Assembly (NCBI GenBank): GCA_963748205.1
Contig: CAVVIB010000004.1
Coordinates: 1-64,000 of the forward strand
DNA: 64,000 bases
Reading direction: 5' to 3'
DNA from: JAIBJN01 sp963748205
GTDB lineage: Bacteria > Actinomycetota > Thermoleophilia > Gaiellales > Gaiellaceae
Shown here: piece after piece, positions 15,786-23,470 of the stretch
Layout of the letters: every line of letters starts with the position of its first letter
How positions within the stretch are numbered: position 1 is the stretch's first letter
Made by a program: the position numbers and the translations under genes
The notes under the pieces: generated by a model
What the model was told of the DNA's origin: nothing
What the model saw: only the letters and a program-made list of their open reading frames with translations
Databases searched by the model: none

Positions 15786-18700
15786 TCAAGCCTTTCGGAC
15801 AGCCAGCTCGGCGCCGCGCTCGATCTCGACGGCGAGCGTCTCGGACTTGATCCAGTCCGCGAAGCGCTGGAGGTCCTCGCCGTCGGGGAGCGTGAGGACG
15901 ATGCGATCGGTGATCTCGAGGCCCTGCTCCTTGCGCATCGAGTTGACCGTGTGCACGAGGTCGTAGACGCGGCGCTCGAGCTCGAGCTCGGGATCGAGCC
16001 GGACGTCGAGCGCGACCGCGAGGCCTGAGCCCTCCGCGAGCGCGAAGCCCTCGGGCGCCTCGCGCTGGACGAAGACCTCGTCCGGCGCCAGGTCGTGGCC
16101 CTCGACGCGCACGCCGCCGTCGGGGAGCTGCTCGAAGCGGCCCTCGGCGAGCGCGTCGCGGATCTTCGGCAACTCGGGGCCGAGCTTCGGGCCGAGCAGC
16201 TTGAGGTTCGGCTTCGCGCGCACCGTCGCGCCCGCGATCTGCTCGAAGGAGACCGACTTCACGCGCAGCTCCTCGGCGATCTCGTCCGCATGGCCGGTCG
16301 CCCGCTCTGCGCCCTCGACGACGAGCGCCCTGAGCGGCTGGCGGAGCTTCATGCCTGCCGAGTCGCGCGCACGGTTCCCGAGGCCGACGATCGCGCGCAG
16401 CTCGGCGATCTCCTCGAGGAGCGCCGAGTCGGGCTCGCCGGCGGTCGGCCAGCCGGCGAGGAAGACGCTCGCGGGCGCGCCCTCGCACGCCTCCCCGACG
16501 AGCGTCCCCCACAGGTGATCGGCAAGGAACGGCATCACCGGCGCGATGCCGCGGATGCCCTGGACGAGCGCGTGCCAGAGAACGCGGAGCGCCGCCTCGT
16601 CGCCGTCCCAGAAGCGTCGGCGCGAGCGGCGGATGTACCAGTTGGAGACGTCGTCGACGAAGGCGTCGAAGCCCTCGACGAGGCGGAAGGTCAGCTGCTC
16701 GTCGAGCGCCTGGGTCGCGTCGCGGACGTACTGCTGCGTGCGCGCGACCAGCCAGCGGTCGAGGGGGCGCGCGCCGTCGGCGAGCGGCGGCTCGTCGAGG
16801 TCGGCGTAGCTCGGCGTGAAGCCCTGGATGTTCCCGTAGTCCACGAGGAAGCGCACCGAGTTCCAGAGCGTCAGGAGCTTCTTCTTGATCTCGTGCGCGG
16901 GGCCGTAGCCGAAGAGCAGGTTGCGGTCGGGCGGCTGGGCGCAGAACTGCCAGCGCATGACGTCGGCGCCCATGCGCGCGAACGCGTCCTCGGCGTCGAT
17001 CATGTTCCCCCACGAGCCGTGCATCTCCCGGCCGTGCTCGTCGAGCATCTTCTCGTAGCCGAGCACCTCGCGGAACGGCGCGCGGTCAACGAGCGCGACC
17101 GACATGAAGAGCTGCGAGTAGAACCAGAGGCGGATCTGCTCGCGCATCTCGGAGACCCAGTGCGCGGGGAACCAGGTCTCCCAGTAGGCGTGGTCGGGGA
17201 GGTCCGCGCCCGTCAGCCCCGCGGCCGCGCCGGTCGCGTACCCGTTCTCGATCCACTCCGGGCTCTGCCACCCGAGCGTCGAGAAGGGCACGATGCCCGC
17301 GTCGAGCCAGACGTCGCCGACCTCCGGGATGCGCCGGACCTCCTCGTTCCCGCAGGCCTCGCAGCGGATCGTCACGTCGTCGATCCACGGCCGGCGGAGC
17401 TCCTCGAGCCCGTCGAGCCCGGCGGTCGCCTTCTCCTCGAGCTCGGCCCGCGAGCCGATCACGGTCACCTCGCCGCAAGCGCACGGGTAGATCGGGAGCG
17501 GCAGTCCGTAGTACCGGCGCCGCGAGATGTTCCAGTCCTCCATGTTGCGGAGCCAGTCCTCCATCCGCTTCCCGAAATACTCCGGCGTCCACTTCACGGT
17601 CTCGTTGGCGGCGACGAGGCGGGGGCGGAGATCCTCGACCGCGATGAACCAGTCGTCCGCGATCCGGAAGATCAACGGCGTGTGGCAGCGCCAGCAGAAC
17701 GGGAAGCGGTGCTCGATCTCCTCGGCCGCGATCAGGCGGCGGCGCTCGGCCAGGTCGACGACGATCTGCTCCGCCGCCTCGGACGTCCCCTGGCCGTGGA
17801 GCCAGCCGAACTCCGGGTAGAAGCGGCCGGCCTCGTCGACCGGAGCGATCACGGGCAGGTCGTGGACGCGGGAGAGCTCGAAGTCCTCGGCGCCGCAGCC
17901 CGGCGCGATGTGGACGATCCCGGTGCCCTCCTCGAGCGAGACCTCGTCCCAGGGGATGACCCGGTGCTCGATCCCCTGCACCGCCGGGAGGTGGTCGAAC
18001 GGCCCCTCGTAGCGCAGGCCGACCAGCTCCGAGCCCTTGACGCGCTCGGCGAAGTGCACGTGCGGGTCGCGGGCGACGGCGACCCACTCACCGTCCTCGT
18101 GGCGCCCGTACTCGGCGTCGGGGTTGACCGCCGCGGCCACGTTCGCGGGGAGCGTCCAGGGAGTCGTCGTCCAGACCGCGAGGGACTCGCCGGGCCGGTC
18201 GACGAGCGGGAAGCGCACGAAGAGGGACGGGTCGGTGCGGTCCTCGTAGCTCCCGACGAGCTCGTGGGCCGAGATGGACGTGCCGCACCGCGGGCACCAC
18301 TCGGTCGAGCGGTGGCCGAGGTAGAGCTGGCCGTCGTCGTGCATCTTGCGGAGGAACCGCCAGATGTACTCGATGTTGGTGTCCGAGAACGTGAAGTAGT
18401 CGTTGCCCCAGTCCATCCACATGCCGAGGCGCTTCGACCCGCGCGTGATCTCGGTCGCCGACCAGACGACCTTCTCGCGGCACTTGCGCGCGAACTCCGC
18501 GAGGCCGTACTCCTCGATCTCCCGCTTCGAGTTGAGCCCGAGCTCGCGCTCGACGCCGACCTCGATCCAGAGGCCCTGGCAGTCGAACCCGTTCTGGTAG
18601 CGCTGGTCGAAGCCCTGCAGCGCCTTGTAGCGCTGGAACACGTCCTTGAGGGTCCTGCCCCACGCCGTGTGGATCGCCAGCGTCTTGTTCGCGGTCACGG

Positions 18701-18839
18701 GACCGTCGACGAAGCTCCAGACGGGCCCGCCCCGATTCTGCTCCCGGAGCCGCTCGAAGGTTTGCTGCTCCTCCCACCAGGAGAGGATTTCGAGCTCGAG
18801 CGCAGGGTGATCGGGAACGCGCGCTAGGGTGCGGAACAT
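15786..18839 (-). CDS. ileS: isoleucyl-tRNA synthetase-like class I enzyme with degenerate signature motifs
   Basis: The product has 1,017 residues, the usual length of IleRS, with the full layout: Rossmann catalytic domain, CP1 editing domain (LAVWTTTPWTLPANVAAAVN, GIVHIAPGCGAEDFELS), Cys-rich knuckle (WCPRCG, CRCH-type CWRCHTP), NISRRRYYGLPLPIYPC, and a C-terminal anticodon-binding domain. The HIGH signature is replaced by HTAW at residues 57-60 (NKTLAIHTAWGRTLKD), and the KMSKS loop reads EMHGS at 605-609 (GREMHGSWGN). I recall related actinobacterial class I ligases with this HTAW form, so this is probably a subfamily trait. It could be the sole IleRS or a second, divergent copy. It is divergent from trxA with 28 bases between starts. 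Confidence 0.85.
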   Translation of the reverse strand: MFRTLARVPDHPALELEILSWWEEQQTFERLREQNRGGPVWSFVDGPVTANKTLAIHTAWGRTLKDVFQRYKALQGFDQRYQNGFDCQGLWIEVGVERELGLNSKREIEEYGLAEFARKCREKVVWSATEITRGSKRLGMWMDWGNDYFTFSDTNIEYIWRFLRKMHDDGQLYLGHRSTEWCPRCGTSISAHELVGSYEDRTDPSLFVRFPLVDRPGESLAVWTTTPWTLPANVAAAVNPDAEYGRHEDGEWVAVARDPHVHFAERVKGSELVGLRYEGPFDHLPAVQGIEHRVIPWDEVSLEEGTGIVHIAPGCGAEDFELSRVHDLPVIAPVDEAGRFYPEFGWLHGQGTSEAAEQIVVDLAERRRLIAAEEIEHRFPFCWRCHTPLIFRIADDWFIAVEDLRPRLVAANETVKWTPEYFGKRMEDWLRNMEDWNISRRRYYGLPLPIYPCACGEVTVIGSRAELEEKATAGLDGLEELRRPWIDDVTIRCEACGNEEVRRIPEVGDVWLDAGIVPFSTLGWQSPEWIENGYATGAAAGLTGADLPDHAYWETWFPAHWVSEMREQIRLWFYSQLFMSVALVDRAPFREVLGYEKMLDEHGREMHGSWGNMIDAEDAFARMGADVMRWQFCAQPPDRNLLFGYGPAHEIKKKLLTLWNSVRFLVDYGNIQGFTPSYADLDEPPLADGARPLDRWLVARTQQYVRDATQALDEQLTFRLVEGFDAFVDDVSNWYIRRSRRRFWDGDEAALRVLWHALVQGIRGIAPVMPFLADHLWGTLVGEACEGAPASVFLAGWPTAGEPDSALLEEIAELRAIVGLGNRARDSAGMKLRQPLRALVVEGAERATGHADEIAEELRVKSVSFEQIAGATVRAKPNLKLLGPKLGPELPKIRDALAEGRFEQLPDGGVRVEGHDLAPDEVFVQREAPEGFALAEGSGLAVALDVRLDPELELERRVYDLVHTVNSMRKEQGLEITDRIVLTLPDGEDLQRFADWIKSETLAVEIERGAELAVRKA

Positions 18840-18867
18840 CTGGCGGTCAGTCTACGTTTGGAGAGGT

Positions 18868-19197
18868 ATGGCAAACGCAGTCACTACCACTGAGTTCGAC
18901 ACCGAGGTCCTCAAGAGCGAGACCCCGGTGATCGTCGACTTCTGGGCGGAGTGGTGCGGCCCCTGCCGTGCCGTCTCCCCCATCCTCGATCAGATCGCAG
19001 ACGAGCGGAGCGACCAGCTTCGCGTCGTCAAGGTCAACATCGACGAGGAGCCCGAGCTCGCACACCGGTACGGGATCCTCTCGATCCCCACGATCGTCCT
19101 CTTCAAGGGCGGCGAGCCCGCGGCAGCCGCGATCGGCGCTCAGCCGAAGCGGATGCTCGAGCAGTCGCTCGGCCTGGCGGAGACCGCACAGGCCTGA
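18868..19197 (+). CDS. trxA: thioredoxin
   Basis: This is a canonical thioredoxin of 109 residues with VIVDFWAEWCGPCRAVSPIL (active site WCGPC), VVKVNIDEEPELAHRYGI, the cis-proline segment SIPTIVLFKGG and a normal C-terminal helix. ATG at 18868 follows GAGAGG and gives the standard length. It is a general disulfide reductant of the cytoplasm and differs from the operon thioredoxin at 1999-2328, which has RCQPC. Confidence 0.96.
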   Translation: MANAVTTTEFDTEVLKSETPVIVDFWAEWCGPCRAVSPILDQIADERSDQLRVVKVNIDEEPELAHRYGILSIPTIVLFKGGEPAAAAIGAQPKRMLEQSLGLAETAQA

Positions 19198-19212
19198 CCG
19201 CTCGGGGAACCG

Positions 19213-19353
19213 CTAGTCGCGGTCCTCGAGAAAGGTGTCGAACGCCGCATGGTTGCGGAGGAACGCCTCGACGGCGTCGAGGCCCTCCGCAATCCAGGCG
19301 TCGAGCCAATCCTCGCGCAGGTGATCGTCGATCGTATGTGTCCCGTAGTCCAT
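19213..19353 (-). CDS. small acidic protein, 46 residues
   Basis: The frame from ATG 19353 reads MDYGTHTIDDHLREDWLDAW, continues with IAEGLDAVEAFLRNHAAFDT and ends FLEDRD. The composition (acidic, Trp/Leu/Phe in helical spacing) is protein-like. A GATAAT -10-like hexamer lies about 14 bases before the ATG, and the second ATAGGCC palindrome ends 22 bases farther upstream. No Shine-Dalgarno sequence is visible, so translation may be leaderless or nearly so. It is too short for most gene callers. I do not recognise a family. Confidence 0.6.
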   Translation of the reverse strand: MDYGTHTIDDHLREDWLDAWIAEGLDAVEAFLRNHAAFDTFLEDRD

Positions 19354-19390
19354 GTAGAGGCGATTATCGGCCGCTAGGGCGCCGGTCCAT

Positions 19391-19408
19391 ATAGGCCGTT
19401 CGGCCTAT
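19391..19408. promoter_or_regulatory. palindrome ATAGGCC-GTTC-GGCCTAT, copy 2
   Basis: Same arms and spacer length as the site at 15619-15636. On the minus strand it is followed after 22 bases by GATAAT and then by the 46-residue ORF, which puts the centre near -44. Confidence 0.5.
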
Positions 19409-19442
19409 CGTTCCTGGCCGTCCGGCTAGTCCTCAGCGGGCC

Positions 19443-20282
19443 TCAGCCCGCCGTGATCAGCGCGATTCCGGCGAAGGCAGCGACGACGCCGACCATTTGC
19501 GGCCGTGAGATCCGCTCGCCGAGGATCACCCGCGCGAGCAACACCGTGACGACGGGATAGAGCTGGGCGAGCACGGAGACGACGCTCAGGAGGCTCTCGG
19601 TCGTGGCCATGGCGAAGAGGGCGTTGCCGGCGGCGTCGAGCACGCCGATCAGCGCGAGTACCGCCAGGTCGCGGCGTTGGAGCGAGAGGCTCGGCCTGAC
19701 GACGAGGGCGGTCACGGCCAGGAGCGAGAACGAGGTTGCGCGCATGGACAGCGTCGCCCAGGGCGCGTCGCCGTCGCTCGCCGCGCCGAGGGCGACGAGA
19801 AGGAGGCCGAAGGAGACGGCCGCGACGAGAGCCAGCCCGACTCCCTCGGCGACGCGGCGCCCGCCGCCGTCGGCGCGGCGCTCCCGCGAGGCCAGCACGA
19901 CGCCCGCGAGGGCGAGCGCGATGCCGGCGCCCTGCGCGGCGCTCGGCCGCTCGCCCGTGATCAGCCCCGCGGCGACGGGGATCACGGCCGCTGTGGCCGA
20001 GATGGGCGCGACGACGCTCATGGAGCCGACGGCCAGGCCCTTGTACAGGGCGGCCAGCCCGACCGCGCCGGCAATTCCGGCGAGCGCCGCGTAGAGCAGG
20101 TAGCGAGCCTCGGGCGGGCCCTCGCCGCGGACGGCGACGAGCAGGGCGAGGGACGTCAGCCCGGCGGCCTGCGAGACGACGAGGACGGTGAGGAGCTGAA
20201 GCTTGCGACTGCTCAGCCCGGCGAGGAAGTCGCCGACCCCCCAGCTCAGGCTCGCCGCGAGAGCGAGGAACGGACCCGTCAA
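19443..20282 (-). CDS. EamA/DMT-family transporter
   Basis: The product has 279 residues, two EamA repeats and about ten helices, beginning LTGPFLALAASLSWGVGDFL. Typical repeat ends are VVAPISATAAVIPVAAGLIT with GERPSAAQGAGIALAL, and LLSVVSVLAQLYPVVTVLLA with GERISRPQMVGV. The only plausible start is TTG at 20282, ten bases after the Nudix stop. The upstream Nudix gene on the same strand is close enough for co-transcription. The substrate is unknown. Confidence 0.87.
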   Translation of the reverse strand: MTGPFLALAASLSWGVGDFLAGLSSRKLQLLTVLVVSQAAGLTSLALLVAVRGEGPPEARYLLYAALAGIAGAVGLAALYKGLAVGSMSVVAPISATAAVIPVAAGLITGERPSAAQGAGIALALAGVVLASRERRADGGGRRVAEGVGLALVAAVSFGLLLVALGAASDGDAPWATLSMRATSFSLLAVTALVVRPSLSLQRRDLAVLALIGVLDAAGNALFAMATTESLLSVVSVLAQLYPVVTVLLARVILGERISRPQMVGVVAAFAGIALITAG

Positions 20283-20292
20283 CGGCGCGCCG

Positions 20293-20820
20293 CTATCCGG
20301 CCTGGTCGCGGAAGCGCGCCCCGGCCCGCTCCAGGAGCGCGATCGTGTTGGCGAAGGCGAACTCGGAGCGCGGCGGGAGCTCGTCGCGCGGGAACCAGAC
20401 GAGCTCGGCCACGTCGTCGCCCGCCTCCGGCTCGCCCGAGAGCGTCGCCTCCCAGTAGAAGTTGATCGTCCAGATGCCGTCGTCGCCGTAGCGGTCGGGC
20501 AGCCCGCCGAGGAACTCGCCCACCTCCACGTCGCACCCGGTCTCCTCGCGCAGCTCGCGCCGCAGCGTCTCGAGCGGCTCCTCGCCCTCGTCCATGAACC
20601 CGCCGACGAGGTCCCAGAGGCCCTTCCCCGGGTCGCCGGCCCGCCGCGCGAGGAGCAGGTTGCCCTCGTCGTCGTGGACGACCGCGCTCGCGGTCGGCGC
20701 CGGGTTCGCGTACTCCTGGAGCCCGCAGGCCGGGCATGACACCGAGCCTTCCTCGTGCTCGAGCGAGCTCCGCACCGCGGGCATTGCGCCATTCCCCTCG
20801 AGCTGCTCGGCCGTCGCCAT
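20293..20820 (-). CDS. Nudix hydrolase with N-terminal zinc ribbon-like segment
   Basis: The product has 175 residues. An N-terminal CPACGLQEYANPAPT resembles half of the NudC-type zinc ribbon. The Nudix box GGFMDEGEEPLETLRREL continues as REETGCDV, matching GX5EX7REUXEEXGU with all catalytic glutamates. It probably hydrolyses a nucleoside diphosphate derivative, with the ribbon suggesting NUDIX proteins of the NADH pyrophosphatase/ADP-ribose group. It is upstream of an EamA transporter in the same direction. Confidence 0.9.
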   Translation of the reverse strand: MATAEQLEGNGAMPAVRSSLEHEEGSVSCPACGLQEYANPAPTASAVVHDDEGNLLLARRAGDPGKGLWDLVGGFMDEGEEPLETLRRELREETGCDVEVGEFLGGLPDRYGDDGIWTINFYWEATLSGEPEAGDDVAELVWFPRDELPPRSEFAFANTIALLERAGARFRDQAG

Positions 20821-20863
20821 CGAAGCCGAGCTTACTCAGCCGCTCCTGTCCTCGGCCACGGCC

Positions 20864-21037
20864 GGGGTCTGACCCCTGACATGGCCCGACCGGCCGGCCC
20901 TTGCGGTGACCGCCGAGCAGGCTCCGCATGGCGATCCCGGGAACGATCCTGTTGCGCGTGGATGGCCATGCCCGACGAAGACCCGTCCGGGGTCTGACCC
21001 CGGGCGCGTCCATTGGGGCGATGTCCGGGGTCAGACC
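20864..21037. repeat. three REP-like copies of GGGGTCTGACCCC
   Basis: Two exact copies of the palindrome GGGGTCTGACCCC lie at 20864-20876 and 20989-21001, and a partial inverted copy GGGGTCAGACC at 21027-21037. Flanks GTCCGGGGTC and GCGTGTCC/GCGCGTCC also recur. Palindromes of this kind are associated in other bacteria with REP-associated tyrosine transposases; none is encoded in this window. The stretch 20821-21076 holds no other gene I can support. Confidence 0.6.
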
Positions 21038-21076
21038 AGGGCGTGTCCGGATGGGACAGGCGGGTAGGATCGGGAC

Positions 21077-21208
21077 ATGTCTACACCGGAGCCTCCGGAA
21101 CCGACCGAGGAAGAGGAGCAGGCGCCGCCCGAGCGACGCATCGAGGAGGACGCTCAGCGCGGGCCGGGTCACGAGGACCCCGAAGACGCCCGTTCCTCCG
21201 AGCCTTGA
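21077..21208 (+). CDS. small acidic Pro/Glu-rich protein, 43 residues
   Basis: The ATG opens a frame beginning MSTPEPPEPTEEEEQAPPER and ending RSSEP. It is strongly acidic and disordered, with no recognisable domain. Its TGA overlaps the TTG start of the next gene (TTGA), which suggests coupled translation. The ribosome site is weak. Confidence 0.4.
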   Translation: MSTPEPPEPTEEEEQAPPERRIEEDAQRGPGHEDPEDARSSEP

Positions 21209-21501
21209 GGCACGAGGCGGCGACCGTCTTCGAGCTCTCCCGGGTCGCCGAGCTGGCCGGCCTGCCCGGCGAGACGCTGACGAAGCTCGCGCGCGAGATG
21301 GAGCGGCACGAGCTTGCCTCCGGCGAGGAGCTCGACCCCGAGGACGACGTCGGCCTCGTGCTCGGTGGGATGCTGACCGGCGCCGGCGGTGTGCTGCGGC
21401 CCGGCGACCGGCTCACGGGCCCGGCGCGGGCGCTGACCCCGGCCGCCGTGGCGACGTGCCCGAAGGACACGTACGCCCGCGTCGTCGGTGTGTCGAGCTA
21501 G
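21205..21501 (+). CDS. hypothetical protein, 98 residues
   Basis: Starting at TTG 21205, the frame encodes LRHEAATVFELSRVAELAGL and PGETLTKLAREMERHELA, followed by a middle part with PEDDVGLVLGGMLTGAGG and an end with TCPKDTYARVVGVSS. The N-terminal half looks helical. I do not recognise it. The stop TAG interlocks with the stop of the convergent serine hydrolase in CTAG, and the start overlaps the preceding small ORF. Confidence 0.5.
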   Translation: MRHEAATVFELSRVAELAGLPGETLTKLAREMERHELASGEELDPEDDVGLVLGGMLTGAGGVLRPGDRLTGPARALTPAAVATCPKDTYARVVGVSS

Positions 21502-22311
21502 GGACCGAGCTCGGCGAGCACGGCGTCCGCGAGCTGCGGCCACACCTCGAGCGCCCATTCGTCGAACTCGCGGTTCGTGAGGACGGCGCAGGCGACGCGG
21601 GCCTCGGGATCGACCCAGAGGAACGTCCCGGCCCCGCCGAAATGGCCGAACGTCCCGGGCGAGTTGCGCGAGCCGGTCCAGTGCGGCCGCTTCGCGTCCT
21701 TGAGCTCGAACCCGAGCCCCCAGTCGTTCGGCTCCTGGCGCCCGAGACCGGGCAGCACGCCGACGAGACCGGGAAAGGCAACGGCGGCTCGCTTCCGCGA
21801 GCGTCTCCGGGGCGACGAGCGTCGGCGCGAGGAGCTCGCGACCGAAGGCTGCAAGGTCATCCAGCGGGCCGTGCAGTCCTTCCGACGGCCGTGCCCGCAG
21901 CTCCGTCCCGCCCAGACCGAGCGGATCGAGCACCGCCTCCTGGAGATACGCCGCGAACGGCATCTCGGCCCTGTCGGCGAGCAGCTCGCCGAGCAGGTCG
22001 AACCCCGCGTTCGAGTAGATGCGCCGCTCCCCCGGCCGGGCGATCGGGGCATCGCCCTCGAACGGCAGGCCCGAAGCGTGGGCCAGCAGGTGCCGGACGG
22101 TCGAGCCTTGCGGCCCGGCAGGCTCGTCGAGGTCGAGGACGCCCTCCTCGGCCGCGATCAGGAGCGCGTAGGCGGTGAAGAGCTTCGTGACCGAGGCCCA
22201 TCGCAGGACGAGGTCGGACGGGCCGCGCGCGGCGACGACCCCGTCCGGCGCGACGACGGCGGCCGTCGCGGTCGGGACCGGCCACGCGTCGATGTGCTCG
22301 AGCGCCTTCAC
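21498..22311 (-). CDS. serine hydrolase of the beta-lactamase/penicillin-binding protein family (frameshifted)
   Basis: About 270 residues with the three hallmark motifs: SxxK in RWASVTKLFTAYALL, YxN in IYSNAGFDLLGELLAD, and HxG in the late segment GTFGHFGGAGTFLWVD. Family members include esterases, D-aminopeptidases and class C-like enzymes; there is no signal peptide, so a cytoplasmic esterase-like role is more likely than beta-lactam resistance. The frame changes near 21785 after PETLAEAS; one surplus C restores AVAFPGLVGVLPG. The stop overlaps that of the convergent 98-residue protein. Confidence 0.82.
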
Positions 22312-22338
22312 GGTCGGCAGGCGATACTAGTCACCGTC

Positions 22339-22731
22339 ATGGAGCGGCAGATCATCTCCGGGGGATCGCCCTACGAGCCCGTCGTCGGCTACTCCCGCGC
22401 CGTGCGCGTGGGCGACCGCGTCTTCGTCGCCGGCACGGCGCCGATCATGGCCGACGGCGCCGACCCGCCCGCGGACGCCTACGGGCAGGCCAAGCGCTGC
22501 CTCGAGATCGTCGCGGGCGCCCTCGAGCAGGCCGGCGGCTCCCTCGCCGACGTGGTGAGGACTCGGGCCTACCTGACCGACGCCGAGGCCTTCGACGGCT
22601 TCGCCAAGGCGCACGGCGAGTCGTTCTCCGACGTCCGCCCCGCGAACACGACGGTGGTCGTGGCGGCGCTGCTCGATCCCCGGTGGCTCCTCGAGATCGA
22701 GGTCGAGGCGGTCGTCACTGCTCCAGCGTGA
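22339..22731 (+). CDS. RidA/YjgF-family protein (enamine/imine deaminase)
   Basis: The product has 130 residues and aligns along its length with RidA: SPYEPVVGYSRAVRVGDRVF, VAGTAPIM, QAKRCLEIVAGALEQAGGSL, VVRTRAYLTD with the catalytic Arg, and the C-terminal EIEVEAVVTAP. The family deaminates reactive 2-aminoacrylate-type intermediates produced by PLP enzymes. The ATG is followed by ERQIISGG as in many homologs. Its 3' end overlaps the convergent DUF192 gene by 17 bases. Confidence 0.92.
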   Translation: MERQIISGGSPYEPVVGYSRAVRVGDRVFVAGTAPIMADGADPPADAYGQAKRCLEIVAGALEQAGGSLADVVRTRAYLTDAEAFDGFAKAHGESFSDVRPANTTVVVAALLDPRWLLEIEVEAVVTAPA

Positions 22732-23260
22732 GCAGGTCGCCCTCCTCGACACCCCAGCCCGCGAACGCTCCCTGGTTGACCTCGAGCGCGCTCTCGTAGG
22801 GCACGCCCGGGTCGTAGATCTCGCAGGGGTCGGCCTCGCACGGCTCCATGTCGAGGATCCGCAGGATCGTCCCGTCGCCGCCCATGAAGGCGATCGAGAG
22901 CGGGATGAGCGTGTTCTTCATCCAGAAGCCGCCGGTCGTCTCCTCCTCGAAGAGGAAGATCATCCCGGCGTCGTCCGGGAGGAACTCGCGCTGCATGAGG
23001 CCGACCTCGCGCTCCTCCTGCGTGTCGGCGATCTCGACCGCGACCTCGACCTCCTCGCCGCGCTCCGTCTGGATGAGCACCACGGGGCCTTCGCGCTGCT
23101 CTTCGGTGGTCGTCGGCGGGGTCGAAGTCTCCGTCTCGGCCTGCGTCGTCGTCGCCGGCCCGGGGTCGGAGACAGTCGTCGTCGGACCGGCGGACTCGCC
23201 GTCGCCGCCGCAGGCGGCAACGAAAAGCGTCAGGCAGGCGAGGGCCGCGAGGTGTCGCAC
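22715..23260 (-). CDS. DUF192-family lipoprotein
   Basis: The product has 181 residues. The N-terminus RHLAALACLTLFVAACGG is a lipoprotein signal with lipobox VAAC; a Thr/Pro-rich linker follows. From about residue 60 comes a DUF192 domain: REVGLMQREFLPDDAGMIFL, FEEETTGGFWMKNTLIPLSI, AFMGGDGTILRI, ALEVNQGAFAGWGVEEGD. The family is widespread and of unknown function. GTG 23260 is the only start that fits the signal peptide. An intrinsic terminator-like hairpin lies just upstream on this strand. Confidence 0.88.
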   Translation of the reverse strand: MRHLAALACLTLFVAACGGDGESAGPTTTVSDPGPATTTQAETETSTPPTTTEEQREGPVVLIQTERGEEVEVAVEIADTQEEREVGLMQREFLPDDAGMIFLFEEETTGGFWMKNTLIPLSIAFMGGDGTILRILDMEPCEADPCEIYDPGVPYESALEVNQGAFAGWGVEEGDLLTLEQ

Positions 23261-23278
23261 GCCCCCATCGTCGCAAAA

Positions 23279-23306
23279 GCCGCGAGTGCCCCGGCGCACT
23301 CGCGGC
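23279..23306 (-). terminator. hairpin with T-run directly upstream of the DUF192 gene
   Basis: On the minus strand GCCGCGAGTG pairs with CACTCGCGGC around an 8-base loop, followed by TTTTGCG, an intrinsic terminator reading toward the lipoprotein gene 19 bases downstream. It may end a short upstream transcript or act as an attenuator. Confidence 0.6.
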
Positions 23307-23470
23307 TGGACGCGAGCAGAGCGAACGGCCCGAGGACGAGCCGTTTCACGAGCCGGGTGCGGTATCTGCGTCGCATCGTCGTTGTCCCACGGACGCCGTT
23401 TGGCGTGTTCACCTGACGCGGAGCGCCCCTGTCTTCTTCCACCGGGCTCGGAGTAGAGTTCGTCGCTCCC

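Noticed and set aside
16095..18827. 910-codon plus-strand frame opposite ileS
   Set aside because: Antisense shadow; no domain-like sequence, and the opposite strand encodes a recognisable synthetase.
21498..22311. Antibiotic-resistance beta-lactamase
   Set aside because: SxxK, YxN and HxG motifs are present, but there is no signal peptide, and the family includes many esterases and peptidases.
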